A stretch of DNA of 64,000 nucleotides, taken from Agilicoccus flavus (GTDB lineage: Bacteria > Actinomycetota > Actinomycetes > Actinomycetales > Dermatophilaceae). Below are positions 1-9,000 of this stretch, piece by piece. Location of the stretch: NCBI RefSeq assembly GCF_014857905.1, contig NZ_JACYXE010000002.1, forward strand, positions 248,001 to 312,000, given 5' to 3'. Positions within the stretch are counted from its first letter, which is position 1; each line of letters starts with the position of its first letter. A model generated the notes under the pieces. That model was not told the DNA's origin and did no database searches. It worked only from the letters and a program-made list of their open reading frames with translations. A program made the position numbers and the translations under genes.

Positions 1-233
1 ACGTCGAGGGCGACATCTTCGGCGACGGCCGCGGCTGGACGCCCGAGAACATCGAGGCCGCGCTGCGGTCGGCGCTCGTCGAGAAGATGGGCCTCAAGCC
101 GAAGGTCGCGTTCGGGCCGCTGCGGACCGCGGTCTCGGGGGCGAAGGTGTCGCCGCCGCTGTTCGAGTCGATGGACATCCTCGGCCGCCACTCGACGCTG
201 ACCCGCCTCCGCGCGCTGCGCGCGAGCCTGTGA
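1..233 (+). CDS. gltX: Glutamate--tRNA ligase, C-terminal end (partial)
   Basis: This is the last 76 codons of a class I glutamyl-tRNA synthetase, which charges tRNA-Glu with glutamate in the cytoplasm. The reading frame is entered at base 3 and stops at TGA 231-233. The fragment shows the anticodon-binding end of the family: a [11 protein letters not shown] segment, then [21 protein letters not shown] and a final helix [14 protein letters not shown]. The catalytic half lies outside the window. The next gene follows in the same frame after a single TGA. Identification rests on recognition of this conserved C-terminus. Confidence 0.93.
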   Translation, partial: VEGDIFGDGRGWTPENIEAALRSALVEKMGLKPKVAFGPLRTAVSGAKVSPPLFESMDILGRHSTLTRLRALRASL

Positions 234-308
234 CGGCTCCGGGCGGCGCCGACCCCCCGGTGGCCCGACGACGACGAGCCCCGCTTCGAGGCGGCCGCGA
301 CGATCCCG

Positions 309-953
309 GTGGAGGAGCTGGCCCGCCGGGTCGAGGCGACGCCGGCCCGGGGCGGTCGCGTCGTCGTCGCCGTCGACGGCCGCAGCGCAGGCGGCAAGAC
401 GACCTTCTCGGCGCGTGTGGCGCACGGACGCGACGGCTGGTCCGTCGTCCACACCGACGACGTCGCCTGGCACCACTCGTTCTTCGACTGGGCCGACCTG
501 CTCGCGACCGGGGTGCTCGCGCCGGCCGTCGCCGACGGCGGCGAGCCCGTCGCCTTCCGCCCGCCGGCCTGGGACGAACGCGACCGGCCGGGCGCGGTCG
601 ACGTGCCGGCCGGCACAAGGGTGCTCGTCGTCGAGGGGGTCGGGGCCTCCCGCGCCGAGTTGGCGCCGTGGATCGACGTCGCCTGCTGGGTGCACACGCC
701 GTTCGACGTCGTCCTGCGCCGCGAGGACGACCGCATCGCGGCGGGGGAGTCCGACGCCGATCTGTCCCGCGACTGGCTGAGCGCCGAGGCGGCCTTCCTC
801 GCCGCCGACCGCCCCTGGAGCCGCGCCGACGTCGTGATCGCGGGTTCCCCGGTCGCGGCGGGGCCGGCCGCCGACGAGGGCCGGGTCACCGTGCTGCTCG
901 ACCCCGCCGACGTCGACCGACGCCTGGCCGCGACGGCCGCGGCCGACCGATGA
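309..953 (+). CDS. Uridine kinase-like P-loop NTPase
   Basis: A 214-residue nucleoside/uridine kinase-like protein. A Walker A loop GRSAGGKTT sits near residue 25 after a hydrophobic strand (VVVAVD), and an HTDDVAWHHSFFDW segment resembles the Asp-containing substrate region of uridine kinases. A VLVVEGVGA strand near residue 105 fits the family's core sheet, and an RRED segment may be the arginine lid. The substrate is not shown by the sequence. GTG 309 is the only usual start after the gltX stop, yet the 25 codons before it are open in the same frame and look protein-like, so the N-terminus is uncertain. The last 4 bases overlap the next start (ATGA), which indicates co-translation with the HAD gene. 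Confidence 0.75.
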   Translation: MEELARRVEATPARGGRVVVAVDGRSAGGKTTFSARVAHGRDGWSVVHTDDVAWHHSFFDWADLLATGVLAPAVADGGEPVAFRPPAWDERDRPGAVDVPAGTRVLVVEGVGASRAELAPWIDVACWVHTPFDVVLRREDDRIAAGESDADLSRDWLSAEAAFLAADRPWSRADVVIAGSPVAAGPAADEGRVTVLLDPADVDRRLAATAAADR

Positions 954-1732
954 GCGCCACCGACCCGACCCGCTCGGGGGCCCCGACCCCGATCCCACCC
1001 GGCGACGAGTGGGCCGAGCCGGTGCGCGGTCTCGTGCTCGACATCGACGACACCCTCGTCGACACCCAGGCCGCGATGCGGTCCTCGTGCGCGCAGGCGG
1101 CGGCCGCGGCGTGGCCGGGGCGGGGCGCCGACGACCACGAACTGATCTCCGACGTCTTCTACACCGACCCGGAGAACTTCTTCGACCGCTACACCCGCGG
1201 AGAGTTTCCCTTCGAGGCGATGCGCCGGGCCCGCTACGCGCGAGCGCTCGCGGATCTCGGGCTGCCCGACGAGCGGTTCGAGACCTTCGAGGGCGCCTAC
1301 CTCGACGCGTTCGCCGGTGCCCAGGTGCTGTTCGCCGACGCCGTGCCGCTGCTCGACGCGGCCGACCGGGCCGGCGTGGCCGTGTGCTTCCTCACCAACT
1401 CCGGTGATCGCCAGACCGCGATCAAGCTCGAGGCCGTCGGCCTCGCCGGGCGCGCGCCCGTCGTCACGACCGACACGATCGGGGTCGGCAAGCCCGACCC
1501 TCGCCTGTTCGCTCTCGCCTGCGAGCGGGCCGGCGTCACCGCGGCCGAGGTGCTGTGCGTGGGGGACACGCTGCCCACCGACGTGCTCGGCGCACGGGGC
1601 GCGGGCCTGCGCGTCGCGTGGCTGCAGCGCCCCGACCGGCCCGAACCGCGTCACGCGGGGTGGGGTACGCCGATCGACGATCCCGGGGTCCGGATCGTCC
1701 CCGACCTCGACGCCGTGACCGCCCTCCTCTGA
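950..1732 (+). CDS. HAD-superfamily hydrolase
   Basis: A 260-residue haloacid dehalogenase-type phosphatase, presumably cytoplasmic. Motif I is DIDDTLVDT at about residues 28-36 with the nucleophile and acid/base Asp pair; motif II is LTNSG; motif III is the Lys in GVGKPDP; motif IV is GDTLPTDVLGA. A helical cap of about 90 residues lies between motifs I and II, as in subclass I1 enzymes. The substrate cannot be told. ATG 950 overlaps the stop of the kinase-like gene, so the two are probably one transcript. Confidence 0.87.
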   Translation: MSATDPTRSGAPTPIPPGDEWAEPVRGLVLDIDDTLVDTQAAMRSSCAQAAAAAWPGRGADDHELISDVFYTDPENFFDRYTRGEFPFEAMRRARYARALADLGLPDERFETFEGAYLDAFAGAQVLFADAVPLLDAADRAGVAVCFLTNSGDRQTAIKLEAVGLAGRAPVVTTDTIGVGKPDPRLFALACERAGVTAAEVLCVGDTLPTDVLGARGAGLRVAWLQRPDRPEPRHAGWGTPIDDPGVRIVPDLDAVTALL

Positions 1733-1742
1733 GCGGGAGGGA

Positions 1743-2264
1743 TCAGGGGGCCGTCTCGGCCAGGGTCACGTCGACCATGAGGTCGCGCGCCAGCGCCTCG
1801 AGGTCGTCCCGCACGGCGTCGAGGTCGGCCCCGGCGGGCGCCTCGAGCAGCGCCGTCGCCGCGAAGATGCGGCCGCCGGACATGGGTGCGTCACTGCTGT
1901 CGGTGGTCAGCGAGACGACGTTGACGTCGCCCGCCGACAGGGCCTGGCTGATCTCCCGGACGATGCCGGGGCGGTCGTTACCGAGCAGGTCGAGGCGCAG
2001 CGAGACGCGGTCGGGGCCCGCGGCCGGCGCCCCCGCGCGGCGGGCCGAGACGTCGAGGACCCCTGCGAGGGAGCGCAACCCGTGGAGCAGGTCCTCGGTG
2101 CGCCCGTCGGCCACGCCCACCTCGACGAGGCCCGCGAACGTGCCCCCGAGGTGCGCCATCCGGCTGTCCTCCCAGTTGCCGCCGTGGGAGGAGACCACCT
2201 CGGCGAGCGCGTGCACGAGCCCCGCGCGATCGTCGCCGATGACCGTCAGCACGAGTCGAGCCAC
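1743..2264 (-). CDS. ACT-domain protein, GcvR-like
   Basis: A 173-residue protein made of two ACT domains, the small ligand-binding fold used in amino-acid-responsive regulators. The first begins LVLTVIGDDRAGLVHALAE and contains GGNWEDSRMAHLGG; the second begins LRLDLLGNDRPGIVREISQ. This double ACT pattern resembles the glycine-cleavage repressor GcvR and similar regulatory proteins; the target here is unknown. GTG 2264 is chosen because AGAGG lies a good distance upstream; the frame stays open to an ATG at 2315, but that start lacks a site. It converges with the HAD gene, with 10 bases between the two stops. Confidence 0.82.
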   Translation of the reverse strand: MARLVLTVIGDDRAGLVHALAEVVSSHGGNWEDSRMAHLGGTFAGLVEVGVADGRTEDLLHGLRSLAGVLDVSARRAGAPAAGPDRVSLRLDLLGNDRPGIVREISQALSAGDVNVVSLTTDSSDAPMSGGRIFAATALLEAPAGADLDAVRDDLEALARDLMVDVTLAETAP

Positions 2265-2388
2265 GTCGTCCACCTCTTCGTCGAGCGGGAGAATGCCGCG
2301 CTCGAGTCTACGCACCCCGGGCCGGCCCGCCGCCGGGGCTTCGGCCCCCCGGGCAGGGGCAGGCCGGGCAGGGCAGGCCCGGCGGGGT

Positions 2389-2850
2389 TCAGGCTCCCAG
2401 CCCGGCCTTCTCGCGCGTCTGCCGCTTGATGCGGCCCAGCATGCCGGCCATGCCGCCCAGCCGAAGGGGGCTGACGAGGTCGGTCAGGGCCAGGCGGCCG
2501 GGCAGGTCGTTCGGCACGTCGAGGACCTCCTGGGCGGTGGCGCCGTCGAGCCCCTCGGCCAGGATGCCCGCGAACCCGCGCGTCGTGGGCGCCTCCGGCG
2601 GCGCCGAGAACGCGAGACGCACGGCAGCGTCCGGTCCCTGCCCCTCGACGTCGACGACGACGAAGATGGGGGACTGGCACTCCGGGACGGGTTCGAGGAG
2701 CTCGGGGTGGTCGGCGTACTTCTGCGGGAGGGCCGGGAGGCCGGTGCTGAACTCGAGGAGCAGGGCGAGACGCTGCGACTCGGGCATCTCGTGGAAGTCG
2801 GTGACGACCTCGGCGAGCGCCTCCGGCAGGCCGGTCGTGTCGGCGCTCAC
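2389..2850 (-). CDS. SufE-family sulfur acceptor protein
   Basis: A 153-residue SufE/CsdE-like protein. The active-site cysteine that accepts persulfide sulfur lies in [15 protein letters not shown], preceded by the family's typical [18 protein letters not shown] segment. A C-terminal helix region [20 protein letters not shown] matches SufE proteins of actinobacteria. GTG 2850 overlaps the stop of the upstream sulfurtransferase by 4 bases (GTGA), so the pair is translationally coupled. The same pairing of a rhodanese SseA with a SufE protein is known in mycobacteria, suggesting a sulfur relay between them; that role is inferred. Confidence 0.92.
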   Translation of the reverse strand: MSADTTGLPEALAEVVTDFHEMPESQRLALLLEFSTGLPALPQKYADHPELLEPVPECQSPIFVVVDVEGQGPDAAVRLAFSAPPEAPTTRGFAGILAEGLDGATAQEVLDVPNDLPGRLALTDLVSPLRLGGMAGMLGRIKRQTREKAGLGA

Positions 2851-3761
2851 GCGCGCCCACCCCTGCTCGAGGGCACCTCGCCCGGCGTCTCGCCGCGCAC
2901 GATGGGCACCCGCACGGCGTTGCCCCACTCGGTCCACGAACCGTCGTAGTTGCGGACCTGCTCGAAACCGAGCAGGTAGGTGAGCACGAACCACGTGTGG
3001 CTCGAGCGCTCGCCGATCCGGCAGTACGCGACGACGTCGTCGCCCGGCTCCAGGCCCTGTTCCTGCTGGTAGATCGCCTCGAGCTCGGCGCGGGAGCGGA
3101 ACGTGCCGTCCTCGTTCGCCGCGCGCGCCCACGGCACCGACCTGGCTCCGGGGATGTGGCCGCCGCGCAGCGCCCCCTCCTCCGGGTAGTCGGGCATGTG
3201 CGTGCGCTCACCCGTGTACTCCTGCGGGGAACGGACGTCGACCATGGGCTTGCCGAGGTGCCCGAGCACGTCCTCCTTGAAGGCGCGGATCGTCTCGTCG
3301 TGGCGCTGCACGACCGGGTAGTCGGTGGGCTCGACCGCCGGCTTGTCCGTGGTCATGGGCCGCCCCTGCGCCTGCCAGAGGGCGCGGCCGCCGTCGAGCA
3401 GACGCACGTCCTCGTGGCCGAAGAGCTCGAAGACCCACATCGCGTAGGCCGCCCACCAGTTCGACTTGTCGCCGTAGACGACGATCGTGTCGTCGCGCGA
3501 GATGCCCTTGGCGCTCATGAGCCGCGCGAACCCCTCGCCGTCGACGTAGTCGCGCGTCACCCGGTCGTTGAGCTCGGTGTGCCAGTCGACCTTGACGGCG
3601 CCGGGGATGTGGCCCGTCTCGTAGAGCAGCACGTCCTCGTCGCTCTCGACGACCACGAGCCCGGGGGTTCCGAGGTGGTCGGCGAGCCACTGCGTGGAGA
3701 CGAGGCGCGACGGGTCGGCGTACTCGGCGAACGCCGGGTCGTCGTCGTGGGGCACGGGCAT
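2847..3761 (-). CDS. sseA: Thiosulfate/3-mercaptopyruvate sulfurtransferase
   Basis: A 304-residue protein with two rhodanese domains. The N-terminal, structural domain runs from about residue 15 to 130 ([31 protein letters not shown]). The C-terminal, catalytic domain holds [26 protein letters not shown] and the active-site cysteine in [13 protein letters not shown]. It transfers sulfane sulfur from thiosulfate or mercaptopyruvate to a thiol acceptor, probably the SufE protein encoded next. ATG 3761 is chosen because GGAAGG lies about 7 bases upstream; an in-frame ATG 13 codons earlier has no such site. It probably heads a two-gene operon with SufE. Confidence 0.93.
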   Translation of the reverse strand: MPVPHDDDPAFAEYADPSRLVSTQWLADHLGTPGLVVVESDEDVLLYETGHIPGAVKVDWHTELNDRVTRDYVDGEGFARLMSAKGISRDDTIVVYGDKSNWWAAYAMWVFELFGHEDVRLLDGGRALWQAQGRPMTTDKPAVEPTDYPVVQRHDETIRAFKEDVLGHLGKPMVDVRSPQEYTGERTHMPDYPEEGALRGGHIPGARSVPWARAANEDGTFRSRAELEAIYQQEQGLEPGDDVVAYCRIGERSSHTWFVLTYLLGFEQVRNYDGSWTEWGNAVRVPIVRGETPGEVPSSRGGRA

Positions 3762-3863
3762 GATCGGCCTTCCGGATGGGGGGAATCGGTCTCCCTGCAT
3801 TCTCCCACCGTCGCTCCCGCGCGCGGCGGCCGGCGGGCGCCGGGCGCCACGGGCGGGGCGCCG

Positions 3864-5363
3864 TCAGCGCCAGAGGGAGCGGCGCAGCGCGTCGGCGACC
3901 TGGTCGGGGTGCTCGCCGCGCCAGGCGACGTGCCCGTCGGGACGCACGAGCACGAACGGGCGCTCCCAGGCGCCCAGGGCGGCGTCGCGGTCCGCCTCGG
4001 GCAGCTCGACCACGGCGCAGTCGCCGAGGTCGCCGGACGGCGCTCCGTCGGGCAGGTCCCGGGCCGCGAGCAGGGTGAAACGCGGGCCCAGCGCGTCGTA
4101 GACGGAGCGGCCGTCGGAGAGCCACAGGTGCGGCAGGATGCCGCCCGGGCAGGCCGACGGGTGGTGCACGACCGGGTCGTCCGGCGGCGGGCGGGTGCCG
4201 TCGGGCACGACGATCGGGGAGTCGGCGGAGGTGTAGCCGAAGACGATCCCCTCCGCGTGGAACTCGGCGTCCTTGACCGCGAGGCGCTCGCCCACCTCGG
4301 CCCGCGCCGCGTCCCCCACCGGGCCGTCGTCCGCGAGGCCGGGGACGACGAAGGAGTACGCGAGGGCGGTGCCGTTCGCGGCGGCCGTCTCGATCATCCG
4401 GGCCGCGGCCGGTCGGCGTTCGGCGGCGTAGGAGTCCAGCAGGGCGGAGCCGGCGCGACCCTGCAGGACCTCCGCGAGTTTCCACGTGAGGTTGAGCGCG
4501 TCGACGACGCACGTGTTGAAGCCGTGGCCGCCCCACGGCGGGTTGAGGTGGGCGGCGTCGCCGACGAGGAAGACCCGGCCGCGGCCGTAGCTCTCGGCCA
4601 GGAGCATCCGGGCGGTCCAGGGGTCGCTACCGAGCACCTCGACGTCAACGTCCACCCCGGCCAGGGCGCGCACGAGGTCGGCCGGGTCGGCGCCCTGCTC
4701 CGGGTCCACGCCCTGGACGATGGCCCACCACCGTTCGTCCAGGTCGAGGCGCCCGAGCATCCCGCTCACGGGCCCGACGATCCAGTACTGCACCGCGTCC
4801 CCGAGGGTGACCCGATCGGCGAGCTCGCGGGAGCGGAAGACGTTGACGTTGGGGCGAGGCGCCGACGAGCCCTGCAGGGGGATGCCCAGGCTCTTGCGCA
4901 CCGCCGACGCGCCGCCGTCGGCCGCGACGACGTAGTCGGCGCGGATCCGCCGCTGCAGCACCTCCTCGACGACCGGCTGCGGCACCCGCTGGCCGATCTC
5001 CGGAGCGTGGGCGAACCCGTCACGGTAGAGCTGAAAGGCGTGGCGGAAGCGGCGCAGCTCGTGCCCCGCCACCCCGGTCGCGAAGACGACGTCCTCCGAG
5101 TAGTCCGCCGTCAGGGGTGAGGCGGCGCGGAGCCGGTCGGCGACCCCGAGCGCGCGCAGCAGCGTCATCGTCCGGGCGTTCGTCGTCTTCGCGCGCGGCC
5201 GGAACGGGTCGACCTGCTCTCGGGGTTCCACGACGAGGCAGTCGATGCCCCGGCGGGTGAGGTCGAGCGCCGCGACGAGGCCCGACGGGCCCCCGCCCGC
5301 GACGAGGACGCTCACGTGCTCGGGCAGGTCCTCGAGGGCACGCGGGGCCCGTTCGGCGGTCAC
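3864..5363 (-). CDS. FAD-dependent aromatic monooxygenase
   Basis: A 499-residue class A flavoprotein monooxygenase of the phenol/3-hydroxyphenylpropionate hydroxylase type, which uses NAD(P)H, FAD and oxygen to hydroxylate aromatic rings. The FAD-binding GGGPSGL loop is near residue 20, the DG motif is VAADGGASAVRKSLGI, and the GD motif is FLVGDAAHLNPPWGGHGFN. The last 150 residues look like the thioredoxin-like tail of this group. GTG 5363 overlaps the upstream transporter stop by 4 bases. It looks intact although the two genes before it are frameshifted. Substrate unknown; an aromatic acid is likely from the AAHS-type transporter next door. Confidence 0.87.
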   Translation of the reverse strand: MTAERAPRALEDLPEHVSVLVAGGGPSGLVAALDLTRRGIDCLVVEPREQVDPFRPRAKTTNARTMTLLRALGVADRLRAASPLTADYSEDVVFATGVAGHELRRFRHAFQLYRDGFAHAPEIGQRVPQPVVEEVLQRRIRADYVVAADGGASAVRKSLGIPLQGSSAPRPNVNVFRSRELADRVTLGDAVQYWIVGPVSGMLGRLDLDERWWAIVQGVDPEQGADPADLVRALAGVDVDVEVLGSDPWTARMLLAESYGRGRVFLVGDAAHLNPPWGGHGFNTCVVDALNLTWKLAEVLQGRAGSALLDSYAAERRPAAARMIETAAANGTALAYSFVVPGLADDGPVGDAARAEVGERLAVKDAEFHAEGIVFGYTSADSPIVVPDGTRPPPDDPVVHHPSACPGGILPHLWLSDGRSVYDALGPRFTLLAARDLPDGAPSGDLGDCAVVELPEADRDAALGAWERPFVLVRPDGHVAWRGEHPDQVADALRRSLWR

Positions 5364-6479
5364 GCCGCGGGCTCCGTCGCGACCGGCGCCGCCGCGGAAT
5401 CGGGCGTGGGACGGGTCCGGCGGCCGACGAACGAGGGCATGGCGAGCGCGATGACGGCCCCCACCGCGGCGGGGATCCCGAACGCGAGCGCCGCGTCGCG
5501 CACCCCGCCGTTCGTGCCGATGAGGAACGCCCCGTACGTCGGCCCGGCGATGGCCCCGAGGCGGCCCACGGCGAGGGACCAGCCGAGGCCCGTGGCCCGC
5601 AGGTGGGCGGGGTAGTACTGCGCGGTGTGGCCGGCGATCATGTTCTGCGTCCCGAGGCCACCGACGCCGGCGAGCACGACGGCCGCGACGAGCAGAGCGC
5701 CGTCCGGGCGGGTCCAGATGACGGCGAGCGCGACGACCGCGCAGCAGAACCCGGCCACCACCATGACCTTGGGCGACGTCCGCTGCCCAATCTGCGAGGC
5801 GACGAGTGTCCCGACGATCGCGCCGAGGGAGTAGAAGAGCAGGAAGCTGATCGCCGCCGAGGTGCCGTAGCCGGCCTCCCGCATGAGCTGGGGCAGCCAC
5901 GTCGTCAGTCCGAAGATCGTCAGGAGGCTCACGAGGGTGACGAGCCAGATGCACACGGTGGACCGGGCGTGCCCGTCGCGGAACAGGCGGACGGCGGCGC
6001 CGCGGGTCGCGCTGCCGAACCGGCGGGGAGCCGCCGGGATCGCCAGGCCGTAGCGGGCGCTGATGACGGCCGCCTCGTCGTCGCGCCCGACGGCGCGCAG
6101 GTAGGCGGGCGACTCGGGCAGGACCTTCCAGGCCACCGGAAGCAGGAGCAGCGCGACGGCGCCCAGCGCGTACACGGGCCGCACGCCGTAGGTGGGCAGC
6201 AGCGTGAGGGAGGTGAGCGAGGCGACGACCGTGCCCACCGCCGGCCGAACCGGTCGGTCAGGACCCCGGCGGCGAGCGAGCCGATGAGCATGCCGACGAG
6301 GGCGAGACTCCCGACGAGACCCGCCGTGGCGCGGTCGACGTTCCACGGCGCCCGGCCGATGAAGCCGGGCAGGGTGGCCCCGTAGACGTACAGGTCGTAG
6401 CCGTCGGCGAGCAGGCCAGCCAGCAGACGAGGAAGATCGGCAACGCCGAGTGGGCCCGCGTGGGCGTGGGTTCGGACAT
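5360..6479 (-). pseudogene. MFS transporter (AAHS type), two frameshifts
   Basis: A major facilitator transporter resembling the aromatic acid:H+ symporter family. It starts at ATG 6479 (MSEPTPTRAHSALPIFLVCW). Near 6413 the coding frame jumps to one reading LLADGYDLYVYGATLPGF, the family's TM1 acidic motif, through GVLTDRFGRR. Near 6241 it jumps again to VGTVVASLTSLTLLP and then runs to the stop at 5360. Both jumps equal one missing base. The rest encodes ordinary TM segments and a second half with TTWLPQLMREAGYG and GRLGAIAGPTYG. It lies between the DUF3500 gene and the monooxygenase in one operon. It is either a true pseudogene or holds two sequence errors. Confidence 0.82.
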
Positions 6480-6492
6480 GGTCTGCGGCCTC

Positions 6493-7787
6493 TCAGGGGC
6501 GGGCGTGGTCGGTCGGGTCGGGGCGGGCGGAGGCGCCCCTCCGGTCGTCGTGCTCGTCCTGCCACTGGCGGACGAGGGCGCGGCCGTAGTCGTTGCCGTT
6601 CGGGGTGCGCAGCACCGTGTGGACGTGGAACGCCTGCGGGGTGTCGTAGTCGGGGAAGACCCCGCAGTGGTGGTCGAGCTCGGCGACGACGACCGGACTC
6701 TGGACCCGGTAGTAGAAGACGTCGTCCGGGCCGTGCCCCCCGATCCAGCTGAACCAGGTGTCGCCGAGGTGGGCCTCCACCTCCCGGCGCTTGGCCCGGG
6801 CCGGTCCGGGCGGCATGACGCCCACGAACTCGTCGACGACGGCGAGCAGCAGGTCCCTCGCCTCGTCGGACAGCTCGTCGGCGCGCACCCCCTCGTAAGG
6901 GATGACGCGGTTGTCCTGGAAGGCCCCCGCCAGGTGCCGCTCGTCGCCCGGGTGGACGCGGCCCTCCGGCATCGCCGGGTCCACCATCTGCTCGTACACC
7001 GTCGCGGCGGCCCGCTGCTCGGGGGTGAGGGCGCCCATGAGCCGGCGGCCGAGGTCGATGCGGGTCGCGAAGGCCGCGTCGCAGGCGTGCGGGCCCTCGT
7101 CGATGGCGTCGGGCTCGGCGCCGCGGAAGACCGGTGCCATGACGAGACGCCCGCCCACGACCAGGGCGTTGACGGCGCAGTGGTGGCCGTAGAGCTGCCA
7201 GCCCCATGGGTCGGAGGTCGAGGGGGTCCCGTAGAGGGCGATGTTGTAGCTGAGCTCGGAGAGGATGAGGGGCAGGTCCACGACCTCACCGAGGAAGCCG
7301 TTGATGCGCATCATCGTGCGGATCGCGGTGAAGCCGGCCTCGCTCGTCGACGCCCGCACGAGGTCGAAGACCGCCTCGACGGTCTGCGGAGCGAGGTTCT
7401 CCAGGCGCAGCCCGGTGTCGAACTGCATGAACTCGGGGTTGGCCCAGGTCTGCCATTCGACGGCGTCCACGGGGTAGGCGATCCGGTCGCGTTCGGCCGG
7501 GGACAACCGGTCTAGGAGCCGCTGCGCCGCCTCGACCATGGCGGCGGTGGGTGCGGCCTCCTCGGGCGGGGCCTCGGTCAGGGGGGGTGGAGGCCGCTCA
7601 CGAGGTCGCCGTCGCTGGTGACGCCGCGGAAGGGCTGCGCGTACAGCGGGCGCCACCCCGCCACGAGGCCGCCGGTGAACCCACCGCCGGCCGCCACCTC
7701 GCGGTAGGCGTACGCGTCGATGCCGCGGATGTCGGCGAGGCGGGGGTGGTCGTGCGGGAACAGGTACTGGCGGAAGGGCGCGCTCAT
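6493..7787 (-). pseudogene. DUF3500 protein, frameshifted at a C7 tract
   Basis: Start ATG 7787 has AGGAG upstream and encodes MSAPFRQYLFPHDHPRL through GVTSDGDLVSGLHPP, then stops at 7578. One base over, the frame continues LTEAPPEEAAPTAAMVEAAQ and runs to the stop at 6493 with WQLYGHHCAVNALVVGG and an FYYRVQSPVVVAELDHH ending typical of DUF3500 proteins. The break falls in a run of seven C on the coding strand (7581-7587); one more C would restore a protein of about 430 residues. The biochemical role of DUF3500 is not established. Its position in an operon with an aromatic hydroxylase and a transporter suggests a catabolic role. Confidence 0.82.
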
Positions 7788-7789
7788 GG

Positions 7790-8533
7790 TCACTCCTGGT
7801 CGATCCTGGTCCGGGCGCTCTGCGCGCTCTGGGCGGTGTCGTTGTGGGCGAGGGCGGCGGCGCGGATCTGCTCGGCGTCGTCCGCGACGATGGCCTCGAC
7901 GAGCCGGCGGTGCACGTCCGCGCGGTCGGACAGGTAGGCGCCGACCTCGTCGTCGCTGCCGTACGAGGCGACGTTGCGTGAGATGTAACCGAGGCAGCTG
8001 GCGTAGACCGAGGCGAGCATCGCGTTGGGGCACAGAGCGGCGACGCGTTCGTGGAGGGCCCAGTTGCGGTGCATGAAGGCCGCGAAGTCGTTCGTCGCCG
8101 TGCCCAGGTCGGCCACGAGCGCACGGAGCTCGGCCGCCTCCGCCGGGCCGCAGACGCGCGCGGTCGCGAGGGCGACCGGTTCTTCGAGGGCCTCGCGGAG
8201 CTCGATGGCGTCGCGCACCGAGACGGGGGAGCCCGTCGCCTTGAGCAGGGTGTGGCGCAGCCGGACGAGGGGCGTCGGGTCCGCGACGAACAGCCCCCCG
8301 TGGCGCCCGGGCCGGATCTCGAGCAGGCCGCGCTCCCGCAGCAACCGGACCGCCTCGCTGACGGTCGAGCGGGCGAACCCGACCTCGGCCCGGACGTCGT
8401 CGAGGGTGCCGACGCGGTCGCCGGGGCGCAGCCCGCGGTCGACGATGTGCGCGGCGAGGGTGTCGGCCAATCCCTCGGCGCGCGAACGAGGCGGGATGAC
8501 GGACAGCTGCTCGAGACTGGACTCCGGTGTCAC
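7790..8533 (-). CDS. GntR-family (FadR/FCD) transcriptional regulator
   Basis: A 247-residue regulator with an N-terminal winged helix of GntR type (residues about 15-80, including GFARSTVSEAVRLLRERGLL) and a C-terminal FCD ligand-binding domain with conserved acidic and histidine positions (RNWALHERVAALCPN; SDRADVHRRLVEAI). FCD regulators usually bind small carboxylates and repress catabolic operons. It is the first gene of the minus-strand cluster, two bases before the DUF3500 start, so it probably controls its own operon. GTG 8533 is the likely start, although the upstream frame stays open and no strong ribosome site is visible. Confidence 0.88.
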   Translation of the reverse strand: MTPESSLEQLSVIPPRSRAEGLADTLAAHIVDRGLRPGDRVGTLDDVRAEVGFARSTVSEAVRLLRERGLLEIRPGRHGGLFVADPTPLVRLRHTLLKATGSPVSVRDAIELREALEEPVALATARVCGPAEAAELRALVADLGTATNDFAAFMHRNWALHERVAALCPNAMLASVYASCLGYISRNVASYGSDDEVGAYLSDRADVHRRLVEAIVADDAEQIRAAALAHNDTAQSAQSARTRIDQE

Positions 8534-8539
8534 CCGACG

Positions 8540-8959
8540 TACAGTGGCGACCTCACGGCCCGCATCGCCCAGAAGCTCACGTCGCAGTGGATCCTCAGCA
8601 AGAACGCCGACCGGTCGGGCCCCATCGGACCGCTCGTCACCGCCGACGAGGCCGGCGACCTGCGCGACGGGCTGGGCCTGCGGACCCGCGTCAACGGCGA
8701 GACCGTGCAGGAGAGCACCTCGGACCTGCAGATTTACGAGGCGGGCGAGACCGTCGCGCACATCTCGCGGACGTTCACGCTCCACGCGGGCGACATCCTG
8801 TTCACCGGCACCCCCTCGGGGGTGGGGTACGCGCGCGACCCGGAGTGGCTGCTCACCGACGGTGACGTCGTCGAGGTCGAGGTGGACCGGCTCGGGGTCC
8901 TGCGCACGCCGATCGGGGGGACGCGCGGGGCGCCGGCGCCCGGCGGCGTGGCTCGGTGA
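8540..8959 (+). pseudogene. FAH-family hydrolase, C-terminal remnant
   Basis: About 139 codons coding for the C-terminal part of a fumarylacetoacetate hydrolase-like enzyme: SGDLTARIAQKLTSQW, GPIGPLVTADEAGDL, LQIYEAGETVAHISRTF and LHAGDILFTGTPSGVGYARD are family landmarks. The N-terminal part with the metal ligands is absent, and no start codon in this frame lies near the beginning. Instead the fragment abuts the divergent GntR start at 8533. It was probably truncated by a deletion or rearrangement that joined it to the GntR gene. FAH-family enzymes act late in aromatic ring degradation, which fits the neighbours. Confidence 0.8.
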
Positions 8960-8984
8960 GATCGGCCGGCGCGACCACCTGCAA

Positions 8985-9000
8985 TGTGATGCAGATCACA
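8985..9000. promoter_or_regulatory. Perfect CRP/FNR-family palindrome
   Basis: TGTGA-TGCAGA-TCACA is an exact match to the TGTGA-N6-TCACA consensus bound by CRP, Vfr and the actinobacterial CRP-like GlxR proteins. It lies between the FAH remnant and the HNH gene, about 185 bases before the HNH start. The likely target promoter is the HNH gene or a lost gene. Confidence 0.6.

Noticed and set aside
6241-7590. Programmed frameshifting in the MFS and DUF3500 genes
   Set aside because: No slippery heptamer with a downstream structure is evident, relatives are single-frame, and three similar one-base losses in a row fit decay or sequence error better.
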